A DNA stretch of 64,000 nucleotides from Sulfurimicrobium lacus (GCF_011764585.1 NZ_AP022853.1:2637501-2701500); one strand, 5' to 3'; counted from the first letter of the stretch, positions 25,610 through 34,287 are shown. Numbers and translations are program-made. Notes: generated by a model from the letters alone, not told the origin.

Positions 25610-26467
25610 ATGACCGCGTTTGCCGCCGACGTCAACGAAGCCGACTTCCAGCAGGAAGTCATCGAGCGCTCATTTCAGACGCCGGTGCTGGTGGATTTCT
25701 GGGCCACCTGGTGCGGGCCGTGCAAGGTGCTGAAGCCCCTGCTGGAAAAACTGGCGCAGGAATACCAGGGCAAATTCTTCCTCGCCCTGGTGGAAACCGA
25801 AGCCAACCAGCAACTGGCCATGAATTACGGCATCCGGGGCGTCCCGACGGTAAAGGCCATCGTCGATGGAGAAATCGTCGACGAATTCAGCGGCGCCCTG
25901 CCGGAAGACAAGATCAGGGAATTCTTGGATCGCATCATCCCCTCCCCCGGTGAAGCGCTGCGCCTCGATGCCGAGGAAATCTATCGCCAAGGCGACACCG
26001 CGCAAGCGCTGAAGCGGCTGGTTGAGGCATCCACGCTCGACCCCAGGAACGATAAAATCCGTATTTCCGCCGCCGCCATCATGTTTGAAAGCGGGGGAAT
26101 CTCCGCCGCGCGCAGGATGCTGGACAGCATCGTCGATCCCGCCAGCCGCAACGACGAACAGGCAGTCGCCCTGCTGGCCCGGCTGGAGTTTGCCGAGAAA
26201 GGCGCAACCGGCGACCCGGCAGAGCTGGAACAGAAAATCGCCGGCGACGAGAACGATCTCGCCGCCCGGCTGGAACTCGCCAACCTGCTGGTCGCGCGGC
26301 AGCAATACGAGAGTGCGCTGTTGCAACTGCTCGAAATCATCCATCGCGACCGCAACTTCGGCGACGATGCCGGACGCAAAACCATGCTCTCGGTGTTCAC
26401 TCTGCTCGGCGCACAGGACCCGCTGGTGAGCAAGTACCGCCGTCTGCTGGCCAGCGCATTGAACTGA
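25610..26467 (+). CDS. cnoX: Thioredoxin-TPR protein, CnoX/YbbN-like
   Basis: A 285-residue protein. An N-terminal thioredoxin domain carries WATWCGPCKVL with an intact CGPC redox motif near residues 35-38 and the cis-Pro in RGVPTV. TPR-like helices follow from about residue 120. CnoX (YbbN) proteins hold unfolded or oxidised clients for GroEL/DnaK; E. coli CnoX lacks the full active site, while this one keeps it. The start at 25610 has GGAG just upstream. The cache-domain gene follows at 26475. Confidence 0.88.
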   Translation: MTAFAADVNEADFQQEVIERSFQTPVLVDFWATWCGPCKVLKPLLEKLAQEYQGKFFLALVETEANQQLAMNYGIRGVPTVKAIVDGEIVDEFSGALPEDKIREFLDRIIPSPGEALRLDAEEIYRQGDTAQALKRLVEASTLDPRNDKIRISAAAIMFESGGISAARRMLDSIVDPASRNDEQAVALLARLEFAEKGATGDPAELEQKIAGDENDLAARLELANLLVARQQYESALLQLLEIIHRDRNFGDDAGRKTMLSVFTLLGAQDPLVSKYRRLLASALN

Positions 26468-26474
26468 GGAAGAT

Positions 26475-27428
26475 ATGCAGCTACCCAAGGAAAACCTGCA
26501 GGAAAGCATCGCGCACCAGCGCGAGGCGCTCATCGGCCTTTTACAGGAGCCCATGCAGCAACTAGCCGACAAATGTAGCCGGGAGTGGGGAGAGCGCACC
26601 CGGCTCGACGAACTGCTGCGCGACGCGTTGAAAAACCTGCCTTACTGCAAGCACCTCTACGCCCTCGACAGCCACGCCGTGCAGATCAGCGACAACGTCA
26701 GCCACGATGGGCTGCAGGACGGCTACGGACGGGACCGTTCCGACCGTCCCTACATGGGAGACATCGCGCGTGGCGATGCGCTGTATCTGTCCGATGCCTA
26801 CATCAGCCTGCGCGAGCGGCGCCCTTCCCTTACCGCCCTGCAAATCGTGCGCGACGAAGCGGGCAACGCCCTGGGCTACATCGGCGCCTACTTCGGCCTG
26901 CGCGACCTTCCGCTGACGCGCAAGCTTTACGAGGAACCGAGATACTGGCGCCAGATCAAGGGCGACCCCTCGATTCGCGGCACGGTTTTTCACCAGACCC
27001 GCGCCGACAGCGAAATGGACCGGCATATCGATACCGTCATGGGAGTGGTGGCGGAGTTGATGCTTTACCAGGGCGTGTTCCACGTCATGCTGCATTTCTC
27101 CAGCAGCCGCGCCGTCGTCTGGGTGATGGAAGACCCCTATCGCTATCGCCTGCTGGACATCAAGGAACTGATCGACCCGGACACCTGCCTCGCCTATCCG
27201 CGCACGCCCTATCCAAGCAACGCGCTGATCCCCGCCGAGAAGATCCGCACCGTGCTGGAGTCATTCCGCGCATTGCGCCTGATGGACGAAATGTTCTATC
27301 TGCGCTCCGCGACGCTCAACATATTCAACGGCATCGTCGGCCTCACTTTCTCATGCGACGGCTCGCACTACATTCCCTACGACGAGTTTCTGGCGATGGA
27401 CAACGAATTCTGGATGGGTGGCGAGTAA
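26475..27428 (+). CDS. Cache (PDC) sensor-domain protein without output domain
   Basis: A 317-residue protein. The first part resembles a PDC/Cache ligand-binding domain (LYALDSHAVQISDNVS; RPYMGDIARGDALYLSDAYIS; IVRDEAGNALGYIGAYFGLRDL). A C-terminal part of unknown family (about residues 170-317) follows. No membrane helix, kinase, GGDEF or methyl-acceptor domain is visible, so any output must come from a partner or the C-terminal half. It begins seven bases after the CnoX-like gene and is likely cotranscribed. Confidence 0.65.
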   Translation: MQLPKENLQESIAHQREALIGLLQEPMQQLADKCSREWGERTRLDELLRDALKNLPYCKHLYALDSHAVQISDNVSHDGLQDGYGRDRSDRPYMGDIARGDALYLSDAYISLRERRPSLTALQIVRDEAGNALGYIGAYFGLRDLPLTRKLYEEPRYWRQIKGDPSIRGTVFHQTRADSEMDRHIDTVMGVVAELMLYQGVFHVMLHFSSSRAVVWVMEDPYRYRLLDIKELIDPDTCLAYPRTPYPSNALIPAEKIRTVLESFRALRLMDEMFYLRSATLNIFNGIVGLTFSCDGSHYIPYDEFLAMDNEFWMGGE

Positions 27429-27463
27429 CCTTCCCCGTTCCGCACCTGTGGATGCTGAACGAA

Positions 27464-27511
27464 TGTAGGTCGGGCTTCAGCCCGACATATCGGCCTAAAG
27501 GCCGACCTACA
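27464..27511. repeat. REP-like double hairpin
   Basis: TGTAGGTCGG opens and CCGACCTACA closes the element. Inside are two perfect small stems, GTCGGGC/GCCCGAC and CGGCCT/AGGCCG. It lies between two converging genes and resembles widely dispersed short palindromic elements. Confidence 0.75.
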
Positions 27512-27544
27512 GTCCGGAATAAAATGTGGCGCGATCAATGATGC

Positions 27545-29044
27545 TCAGTGACTGGTGCCGGCTGAGCGGGTGATCTTGTTGTAGACGTTGTATTTTCCCG
27601 ACGGCTTCTTCATCGGAATGCGCTTCACTTCCTGCAGCGTTTCCGCGTCGTAAATCACCAGTGCGCCGTCCATTTCCCAGACACTGACCAGGACATATTT
27701 CCCGTCGCGCGTGAATTCCACGTGGGCCGCCGTTTTACCAGGTTCGGGGCGCAGGACATGGGCGACTTCCAGGGTGTTCTTGTCGATCAGGGTCATGGTG
27801 TCGCGGCTTTCCGGGTTGCCGGTCGCGAAACCGTCGGTCCAGGCATAACGGGTGTTCTCGTGGCTGCGCATGAAAAATCCCGGCCCCGGCGTCTTGATCT
27901 GCTTGATGGTTTTCCAGGTCTGCATGTCGATCACCGTAACCACGCCCTCCTTGGTGTTCGGCGTGGCCATTACCGGGTGCCCCTGGTAATCCCAGGTAAT
28001 GCCGGAACCGAGATGCGGCATGCCGGGCAAATCCAGGTCGGCGACTTTTTTCCCCGTGTCGAGGTCGAGGACATGGCCTTTCTTGCTGTCGCGCGCCGTG
28101 CTGATCAGGTGTTTGTAGGACTGGTCGAAAAAGAAATCGTCGAGGTAGTCGTCCACCACGATGCGGCGCACCGGGAATGTCTTTTTCTTCCCTGTCTGCC
28201 CGGTGTATGGAATTTCCCACACTTCCTTGACGTCCTTCAGCGCCGCGATAAAGCTGCCGCGCGGCTCGGCCTGATAGACAGCTGAAACGCGCGAACTCTT
28301 ACCGTCCTGGCCCACTGTCGGGATGATTTTGATCAGCGAGAGATTGTCGGCATCCAGCAACACCAGCGCATGCGGCAGGTAATTCCCCACCAGTATCGTC
28401 TTGCCGTCGCCGGAAACCGCCAGATTGCGGCTGTTGATGCCGGCGCGGGTTTCCGCCACGGTCTTGAGGTTGTAGATGTCGAACTTGCTGATCCAGCCGT
28501 CGCGCGAGGCGAAATAAACGTAGCGGCCGTCCGGCGAGAACTTCGGTCCGCCGTGCAGGGCGAAGCGCGTGGGGAAGCGCAGGATGGGCTCGAATTTGTC
28601 GCCGTCGAGAATGGTGGCGTGATGGTCGCCCAGTTCGACGACCACGAACAGGTTCAGGGGGTCGGCCTTGAACAGCGGCTTGTCGGACAAGTAGGCCGGG
28701 TCCCCGTATAGCACGCGCGAAGCGGAAATTTCCCTCTCGCCCCATACCGGGGTATACGGCAAGCTGGAATAGATGAATCCAACCAGGGCTTCGATCTCGT
28801 CTTTGGCAAGCTTGTCGGAGAAACCCGCCATCTGGCTTGCGGCGCGTCCCTGGGTGATGGTCTTGATGGCCTCGGGGCGCCGCAGGCGTTCGAGATTTTC
28901 CGGCAGCAGCGCAGGTCCGGTGCCGCCGAGCCGGTCAGGTCCGTGACACGAAGCGCAATGCGTGGCGTAGAGCTTCTCTACCGGCTCTCCGGCCTGGGCG
29001 GCCGAGACAATAAACAGGCAGCAGGCTGCAAGCATCCATCTCAT
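27545..29044 (-). CDS. nirN: NirN-type cytochrome c/d1 protein
   Basis: A 499-residue periplasmic protein with a signal peptide (MRWMLAACCLFIVSAAQAG). An N-terminal c-type cytochrome domain (CASCH) is followed by an eight-bladed d1-haem propeller like that of NirS (VVVELGDHHATILDG; GGPKFSPDGRYVYFASRDGW). NirN carries out the last step of haem d1 synthesis (dehydrogenation) and hands d1 to NirS. It differs from NirS at 35960 in the linker and in lacking the YHPEPRVA region. The ATG at 29044 has a GGAGGAG site and follows nirJ by two bases. Confidence 0.9.
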   Translation of the reverse strand: MRWMLAACCLFIVSAAQAGEPVEKLYATHCASCHGPDRLGGTGPALLPENLERLRRPEAIKTITQGRAASQMAGFSDKLAKDEIEALVGFIYSSLPYTPVWGEREISASRVLYGDPAYLSDKPLFKADPLNLFVVVELGDHHATILDGDKFEPILRFPTRFALHGGPKFSPDGRYVYFASRDGWISKFDIYNLKTVAETRAGINSRNLAVSGDGKTILVGNYLPHALVLLDADNLSLIKIIPTVGQDGKSSRVSAVYQAEPRGSFIAALKDVKEVWEIPYTGQTGKKKTFPVRRIVVDDYLDDFFFDQSYKHLISTARDSKKGHVLDLDTGKKVADLDLPGMPHLGSGITWDYQGHPVMATPNTKEGVVTVIDMQTWKTIKQIKTPGPGFFMRSHENTRYAWTDGFATGNPESRDTMTLIDKNTLEVAHVLRPEPGKTAAHVEFTRDGKYVLVSVWEMDGALVIYDAETLQEVKRIPMKKPSGKYNVYNKITRSAGTSH

Positions 29045-29046
29045 GT

Positions 29047-30210
29047 TCACTCCTCCAAAACGGCAAGCTGCACTGCGCCGATTTCCTCGTCGCTCAGATA
29101 GCACGCCGGGTCTTCCGCCCACGGGTCGCCCGTCACCTGCCACGCCCGCACCCGCGTGTTCCCGCCGCAGACGGCAAAATATTCACATTCACCGCAGCGG
29201 CCGCCGACGCTTCGCGGCTGCGCCTTCAGCCCGGCCATGATGGGGTCCGAGATATCCGTCCAGATATTTGAAAAGAGCCGCCCGCGCACATTGCCAAGCG
29301 TGTAATTCCACCACATGGTGTCGGGATGGACGTTGCCCAGGTTGTCGATGTTAGCCACGTTCACGCCGGACGAATTGCCGCCCCATTGTTCCAGCTTGGC
29401 ACGGATGTGATATTCCAGATGCGGGAAGTTTTTCCTCACCCACAGCAGCAGATAAACGCCGTCGGCGTCGTTGTTGCCGGTCACGAACTCCTTCGGCTTG
29501 CCGGCCAGAAGGTCGCGCCAGCAGGTATCGAACAGCAGATCCATCGCCGCGCGCGTGGTCTGGTGAAAGGCGTCGTCCTTGCGGTTCTTGTTGCCACGTC
29601 CGGCGTAGTTGAGATGGGAGAGGTAGAACTTGTCCAGCCCTTCGTCTTCCATCAGCTGTAGCAGGGCCGGCAGGTCCTGTGCGTTATCTTGTGTGAGGGT
29701 GAAGCGAATGCCGACCTTGATGCCGCGCGCCTTGCACAGGCGGATGCCATGCATGGACAGATCGAAGGCGCCCTGCATGCGGCGGAATTTGTCGTGGGTC
29801 ACCGCCATGCCGTCCAGGCTGACGCCGACGTAATCGAAGCCAACCGCCGCGATCTTGTCGATGTTGCCAGCATCGATCAGCGTACCGTTGGTCGACAGGC
29901 CGACGTAGAAGCCCATTGCCTTGGCGCGCTGCGCGATGTCGAAAATATCCGGGCGCAATAACGGTTCGCCGCCGGAGAGGATCAGCACCGGCACGCGAAA
30001 GCGTTTCAGATCGTCCATCACCTCGAACACTTCGGCGGTATTCAATTCGCCGGGAAAATCCTTGTCGGCAGAAATGGAGTAACAGTGCTTGCAAGTCAGG
30101 TTGCAGCGCCGGACCAGGTTCCAGATCACCACCGGGCCGGGCGGATTGCGCTTCGTCCCGATTGGCGTGGGCTGTGCGATTTCCTGCATGAATTGGGAGA
30201 TGCGGAACAA
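29047..30210 (-). CDS. nirJ: Haem d1 biosynthesis radical SAM protein NirJ
   Basis: A 387-residue radical SAM enzyme. The [4Fe-4S] motif is CNLTCKHCY near residue 36, with LSGGEPLLRPD after it. A C-terminal auxiliary cysteine set follows (CGECEYFAVCGG and DPACYLS). NirJ removes the propionate side chains of the d1 precursor to leave oxo groups. The start is a TTG at 30210 with GGAG about eight bases upstream; the next ATG would remove seven residues. An FNR-like sequence lies about 60 bases upstream. Confidence 0.93.
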   Translation of the reverse strand: MFRISQFMQEIAQPTPIGTKRNPPGPVVIWNLVRRCNLTCKHCYSISADKDFPGELNTAEVFEVMDDLKRFRVPVLILSGGEPLLRPDIFDIAQRAKAMGFYVGLSTNGTLIDAGNIDKIAAVGFDYVGVSLDGMAVTHDKFRRMQGAFDLSMHGIRLCKARGIKVGIRFTLTQDNAQDLPALLQLMEDEGLDKFYLSHLNYAGRGNKNRKDDAFHQTTRAAMDLLFDTCWRDLLAGKPKEFVTGNNDADGVYLLLWVRKNFPHLEYHIRAKLEQWGGNSSGVNVANIDNLGNVHPDTMWWNYTLGNVRGRLFSNIWTDISDPIMAGLKAQPRSVGGRCGECEYFAVCGGNTRVRAWQVTGDPWAEDPACYLSDEEIGAVQLAVLEE

Positions 30211-30269
30211 TTGAACACTCCGTAATGGTGTTGCGAAAGCTCAATTTATCCGCATAGTCCGCCGGCAGG

Positions 30270-30283
30270 AATGATCCAGGTCA
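30270..30283 (-). promoter_or_regulatory. Possible FNR/DNR-type box before nirJ
   Basis: ATGATCCAGGTCAA departs from TTGAT-N4-ATCAA in two positions. It lies about 60 bases upstream of nirJ, in the gap after nirH. An internal promoter here would be separate from the one at nirS. Weak evidence. Confidence 0.4.
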
Positions 30284-30295
30284 AGGAAGCCCGTG

Positions 30296-30769
30296 TCAGA
30301 CGGAAATGCGCAGGCCAGTTTTCTTTAGGAGACGCGTGCTGTAGAGAATTTCATGGCCGCTGCTGGCATCGCCCAGCAATTCTGCAATCTTCTGCGCCTT
30401 GCGCTCGACCTCAGCGCGGTCGTGACCGTGCACCATGGCAAAGAAGTTGTAAGGCCAGTCCGGCAAATGCCGCGGGCGCTGGTAGCAGTGGCTGACGAAA
30501 TCCAGCTGGCCGATGCGCTCGCCCAGCTCGTCGATGCGCGCGTCGTCCACGTCCCACACCGTCATCCCGTTGGCCTTGTAGCCCAGCGCATAATGGTTGG
30601 GCACCGCGCCGATGCGCCGAATGACGCCGCTTTCCAGCATGGCGTGCAGCCGCGTCATCACTTCCACGGGAGAAATCCCGACCTGCTCCGCCACGGCGTG
30701 ATACGGCTGCGGAACCAAGGGCAGACCTTCCTGGGTGGCGAGGACGATAGCGCGATCTGTAGCATCCAT
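30296..30769 (-). CDS. nirH: Sirohaem decarboxylase subunit NirH (AsnC-like)
   Basis: A 157-residue protein of the Lrp/AsnC-like sirohaem decarboxylase family. An N-terminal helix-turn-helix-like part (QPYHAVAEQVGISPVEVMTRL) and the family stretch RRIGAVPNHYALGYKANGMTVW are visible, with HCYQRPRHLPDWPYNFFAMVHG as the catalytic-type region. NirD, L, G and H together decarboxylate sirohaem to didecarboxysirohaem for d1. The assignment to H rather than L is by order. A dispersed repeat separates it from nirG. Confidence 0.85.
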   Translation of the reverse strand: MDATDRAIVLATQEGLPLVPQPYHAVAEQVGISPVEVMTRLHAMLESGVIRRIGAVPNHYALGYKANGMTVWDVDDARIDELGERIGQLDFVSHCYQRPRHLPDWPYNFFAMVHGHDRAEVERKAQKIAELLGDASSGHEILYSTRLLKKTGLRISV

Positions 30770-30815
30770 ATGCGGTGGCCTTATATGTTTGTTAAACCTG
30801 AAAACCGCAGTTCAA

Positions 30816-30943
30816 GCCACAGAGAACACAGAGGACACAGAGAAAGACGAGCGTTGGTCACTTTCGCAGCTCCATCCCCTAGCGGAGGCCCTGCTTTGTT
30901 GCAAGCAACTTGTTTTCTCTGTGTCCTCTGTGTTCTCTGTGGC
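30816..30943. repeat. Dispersed palindromic repeat (CCACAGAG family), copy 1
   Basis: GCCACAGAGAACACAGAGG opens and CCTCTGTGTTCTCTGTGGC closes the element, giving near-perfect terminal inverted repeats of about 27 bases around an unrelated middle. A second copy lies at 49725-49808. Here it separates nirG from nirH. Confidence 0.9.
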
Positions 30944-30953
30944 TAACGCTTCT

Positions 30954-31409
30954 TCAAGCTTCAATTCTCAACTTCAACTCGACGAAATATTCCCTGATTT
31001 TCGGCATGTCGAACACCGGGTAGCCGGTTTCGCGCTCGATTCTCTCGATCGCCTCCTGCTGGCCTTGCGGCGTTTCCGTGGCCAGCACGAACCACATGTT
31101 GAGCGCATGGTCGCGCGCGTAGTTGTGCGCCACCTCGGGCATGGCATTGACGATTCCGGCCACGCGCTCGAAATCCGCAGCGGGAATCTTCATCGCGGCC
31201 AGGCTCAGGCCGCCGCCCAGGCGCTCGGCATGGTACATGGGGCCGAAGCGGGTCAGCACCTTGCCGTCGAGTAGTTTTTGGATGCGCGCCAGCAGCTCGC
31301 TTTCGCTGGTGCCGAGCTGCCGCGCCACTTCGGCATAGGGGTTGGCGCAAAGCGGGAAGCCGCCCTGCATCTGGTTGATGATGGCCCGGTCAAGGGCATC
31401 CAGCGCCAT
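30954..31409 (-). CDS. nirG: Sirohaem decarboxylase subunit NirG (AsnC-like)
   Basis: A 151-residue AsnC-like protein: MALDALDRAIINQMQGGFPL, then RFGPMYHAERLGGG, and HNYARDHALNMWFVLATE. It is one of the four sirohaem decarboxylase parts in haem d1 synthesis. The start at 31409 shares one base with the nirDL stop (TGATG), so a longer upstream start is unlikely. It ends just before the dispersed repeat. Confidence 0.87.
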   Translation of the reverse strand: MALDALDRAIINQMQGGFPLCANPYAEVARQLGTSESELLARIQKLLDGKVLTRFGPMYHAERLGGGLSLAAMKIPAADFERVAGIVNAMPEVAHNYARDHALNMWFVLATETPQGQQEAIERIERETGYPVFDMPKIREYFVELKLRIEA

Positions 31410-32401
31410 CACGCCGCCGCCCTCGCATAGCGGGCGCCGCATTGCTTGAAGCGGCGTGTGCTGAACAGCACTTCGCACGCGATATGCTGCAGGCCGCACC
31501 CCTGGCGCATCTCTTCGAGCCGCGCTAGGACTTCCTCGCGATCGTGGCCGTGTATCATGCAGAACAGGTTGTAGCGCCAGGCCGGCAAGCACCGGGGGCG
31601 ACGGTAGCACAGAGTAACGAACTCCAGCTTGCCCAGACACGCCCCCAACTGGCTGACCTCCTCATCAGGGATATCCCACACCACCATGGCGTTGGCCCGG
31701 TAACCCAGCTCGTGGTGGCGCACCACCACCCCCAGGCGCTTGATCACGCCCAGCCGGAAGAGTTTCCTCACTCCCTCGATCACATCCGTTTCAGACACGC
31801 CAACGGCTTCCCCCACTGCAGCGAACGGACGCTCGACCAGCGGCAAACCCGATTGAATGGCGGCGATCAGCCGGCTTTCCTGCTCGCTCGGCAGGTAGGG
31901 CTTCGGCGGCGCGCCGGTATGGCTTTCGATGAACGAGTCGCTCTTGCGCTTGCAGCCGGTCATGTCGAAGCCCAGGTCAATGTGATAGTCCTCCACCAGG
32001 GGCAGAAAAAGCACCTTGCTGCCCGAGCGTTCCTCGATTTCCTTGAGCACCCGCTGCAATGCAACTTCATCCGGCGCAGTCACCACGAACCACAGGTTGT
32101 AAAGGTGTTCGCGCTGGTAATTGTGGTTGACTTCAGGGTAGCTGCTCACCATCTGCGCCACCTCGTCCAGCCTCTCTTCCGCCACCGCCAGCGCCGCCAG
32201 CGTGCTGGCGCCGATGCTGCGCGGGCGGAATACGGCCCCGACCCGGCTCACCGTACCTTGCTGCTGCAAGCGGGTCAGCGCCTGCAGCACGTCGGCCTGA
32301 TCGACGCCGAGGCGTCCCGCGATTGCCGCGAACGGCTGCGGCAGCAGCGGAAAATCGTGCTGGTAATCGTTGAGCAGACGCAGCTCCTGCGCGGCGTTCA
32401 T
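31409..32401 (-). CDS. nirDL: Fused sirohaem decarboxylase NirDL
   Basis: A 330-residue protein made of two tandem AsnC-like units. The first (about residues 1-150) is NirD-like, with RVGAVFRPRSIGAS and HNYQREHLYNLWFV. The second (about 170-330) is NirL-like, with RLGVVVRHHELGYRANAMVVW and CYRRPRCLPAWRYNLFCM. A linker with KPYLPSEQE joins them. Many denitrifiers have separate nirD and nirL; a fused NirDL is known in some. The ATG at 32401 overlaps the nirF stop by four bases. Confidence 0.88.
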   Translation of the reverse strand: MNAAQELRLLNDYQHDFPLLPQPFAAIAGRLGVDQADVLQALTRLQQQGTVSRVGAVFRPRSIGASTLAALAVAEERLDEVAQMVSSYPEVNHNYQREHLYNLWFVVTAPDEVALQRVLKEIEERSGSKVLFLPLVEDYHIDLGFDMTGCKRKSDSFIESHTGAPPKPYLPSEQESRLIAAIQSGLPLVERPFAAVGEAVGVSETDVIEGVRKLFRLGVIKRLGVVVRHHELGYRANAMVVWDIPDEEVSQLGACLGKLEFVTLCYRRPRCLPAWRYNLFCMIHGHDREEVLARLEEMRQGCGLQHIACEVLFSTRRFKQCGARYARAAA

Positions 32402-33579
32402 AGTCCCGTCCGATTGGCGCGGTGTGTGAAGAAAATGCCGCTCGGGCTGTCGGCCGCTAGCTTCGCCTGTTCGGCAAAGGTCTCGCTGTCGTAGACGATC
32501 AGCGAGTTGTCGTCGCGTGCGGAGACCCATACGGACTCGCCGCGCGGGGTGAATTCCAGGTGCAGCACTGCCTTGCCCGGCTTGAGCGACTGCACGATCT
32601 TGCGGCTAGCCACATCGATGACCTGCACGGTGTCGTTATCGGGTAAGGCGAAATTCACCCACACCTGACGGTTGTCCGGACGCGCCACAACGAACACCGG
32701 CTGGCCATGCACCGGGATATGCGCCACTTCCTGCCAGGTTTTCTGATCTATCACCAGCACCTCGTGGCGCCCCACGGCCGGCACCAGCAGTTCGCTGCCG
32801 GTGGCCGCCCAGCCTTCCAGGTGCGGCATTTTGTATACCGGCAGCTTCTGCTCCCCCTTGCCGTAATGATTGAGCACCCGCTTCACGCCAGCTTCCGGAT
32901 GCCACAGGTCGAGCATGGCCAGGCCGTCCTCGCCGAACAGTCCAGCAAGGTAGTAACGCCCGTCCGCCGTGATCATGGCATCGTAGGGTTCCTTGCCGAT
33001 CTGGGTGAATTTCTGCAGCACGAGATGCGCCGGGTCCTTCAGGTCGCCCAGCCAGATTTCGCCGCCCTCGAACAGGCTCCACACGAAGCGGTTACCCGGC
33101 GCGTCCACCAGCCCGACTACCTTGGAAGCCTTGCCGGACGCGTCCAGTGCGGGAATATCCGCCACCAGGTCGAGTGTGGCGGAATCGAACACCTTGACCC
33201 CGCCGGGCGTGTAGTTGGCCACCGCAACCAGCTTGCCGTCCTGGGAAATGGCACCGCCGATGCTGTTGCCGGACTGGATCACGCGCTTGACCAGGCGCAT
33301 TTCCAGCAGATCGATCTTGCTCAGGCCGCCATCGCGGCCGAAAACGTAGGCAAAACGGCCGTCGCGGGAATAATTCACCGAAGCGTGGGAAAGGTCGCCC
33401 AGCCCGGCAACTCGCCCCAGCACCGAGCGACCGCTGGTTTCGACCACCTCGACGCTGCCGCTGGCCCGCTCGACCACCACACCAAGGTCCCCGGTTCCGC
33501 GCAGTTGTTGCGTGGCGCAGCCGGACAGCACGACGACCGCTGCAAGCAGAATCAGTTGCGGTAATGTCTTAACGTTCAT
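32398..33579 (-). CDS. nirF: Haem d1 biosynthesis lipoprotein NirF
   Basis: A 393-residue protein with a lipoprotein signal (lipobox VLSGC near residue 21) and a d1-type propeller (LSHASVNYSRDGRFAYVFGRDGG; GEDGLAMLDLWHPEAG). NirF is a periplasmic, membrane-anchored protein of late haem d1 synthesis and has no c-haem motif. It overlaps nirC upstream by 11 bases and nirDL downstream by four, so these genes are translationally coupled. Confidence 0.92.
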   Translation of the reverse strand: MNVKTLPQLILLAAVVVLSGCATQQLRGTGDLGVVVERASGSVEVVETSGRSVLGRVAGLGDLSHASVNYSRDGRFAYVFGRDGGLSKIDLLEMRLVKRVIQSGNSIGGAISQDGKLVAVANYTPGGVKVFDSATLDLVADIPALDASGKASKVVGLVDAPGNRFVWSLFEGGEIWLGDLKDPAHLVLQKFTQIGKEPYDAMITADGRYYLAGLFGEDGLAMLDLWHPEAGVKRVLNHYGKGEQKLPVYKMPHLEGWAATGSELLVPAVGRHEVLVIDQKTWQEVAHIPVHGQPVFVVARPDNRQVWVNFALPDNDTVQVIDVASRKIVQSLKPGKAVLHLEFTPRGESVWVSARDDNSLIVYDSETFAEQAKLAADSPSGIFFTHRANRTGL

Positions 33580-33913
33580 CGGGGAATCCTTTTTTCAACA
33601 TTTCCACTACCCACTCGGCATCCTCATCGCTCAGGAACGCCCGCCACGGCGGCATCGGCGTGCCCGGCCGGCCGTACAGCACGGTGGCCACCAAATTCTC
33701 CGTCGGCTTGTCCTTGAGCGTGGCAGGCAGCAGGGCCAGCCCCAGTCCGCCGGAGAGCGTCATGCCGTGGCAGGAGCCGCAATCCTTGCGTACCAGCGAA
33801 ACCAGTTCGCGCTGCCGCTCGGCGGAAGGCGCTCCGCTTTCCGCAGCCGCGGACGCGCCGCATGCTGCCAGCCCCAGCGCGATCGTAAGCCACGCCTGCT
33901 TATGGTTCGACAT
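33569..33913 (-). CDS. nirC: Cytochrome c NirC
   Basis: A 114-residue monohaem cytochrome with a signal peptide (ending GASAAAES) and a CGSCH haem motif near residues 45-49. The distal Met is probably in GTPMPPW. NirC is a periplasmic electron carrier that can feed NirS or the NirF/NirN steps. It overlaps the cupredoxin gene by 14 bases. Confidence 0.87.
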   Translation of the reverse strand: MSNHKQAWLTIALGLAACGASAAAESGAPSAERQRELVSLVRKDCGSCHGMTLSGGLGLALLPATLKDKPTENLVATVLYGRPGTPMPPWRAFLSDEDAEWVVEMLKKGFPDER

Positions 33914-34229
33914 CCACGGTCCCGGTCATGTCAGGGTGCGGGCCGCACACGTACGGATAGCTGCCCGGCTGGTCGAAAGTCCGCTGCCAGGTTTCGCCGG
34001 GAAACAGGCGATCGGATTCGGCCAGACCTTCCTTTTCGAAGAAAACCGAGTGATTGTTGCGCTTTTCCCTGTTCACCCAGGTCACGCTAGTGCCGGCGCG
34101 GATTTTCAGATGCTGGGGAACGAATTGCATGCCTTCGATCCGGACTTCTGCCGCCTCGCCCGCCAGACACGGAAAACTCCAGGCGCCGGACAGTGCGAGC
34201 AACAACATGATTTTCAAGGCAGCTTTCAT
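33900..34229 (-). CDS. Periplasmic cupredoxin (type 1 copper protein)
   Basis: A 109-residue exported blue copper protein. A signal peptide ends CLAGEAA. The copper ligands are visible as His in RNNHSVFF and as Cys, His and Met in YPYVCGPHPDMTG. It resembles plastocyanin- or pseudoazurin-like donors. Its gene overlaps nirC, so an electron-donor role for NirS or another periplasmic reductase is likely. The ATG at 34229 follows GGAAATG; an upstream in-frame ATG would start inside the terminator region. Confidence 0.82.
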   Translation of the reverse strand: MKAALKIMLLLALSGAWSFPCLAGEAAEVRIEGMQFVPQHLKIRAGTSVTWVNREKRNNHSVFFEKEGLAESDRLFPGETWQRTFDQPGSYPYVCGPHPDMTGTVDVEP

Positions 34230-34261
34230 TTCCTTACTCCTTGGCACTCTTCCGCAAGCCA

Positions 34262-34287
34262 CAAAAAAGGGAGCCTGAGCCCCCCTT
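34262..34287 (-). terminator. Terminator between the nirS and nirCF gene groups
   Basis: On the minus strand GGGGGC-TCAG-GCTCCC is followed by TTTTTT. It lies after the dihaem cytochrome gene and before the cupredoxin gene, so it would cut down read-through from nirS into the haem d1 genes. Confidence 0.8.

Noticed and set aside
27545-29044. Calling this gene a second nirS
   Set aside because: It lacks the YHPEPRVA-type active-site region of NirS and sits at the end of the haem d1 operon, as NirN does.
30816-30943. A CRISPR array from the repeated CACAGAG units
   Set aside because: The units are inverted, not direct with spacers, and no cas gene is present; it is a palindromic element.
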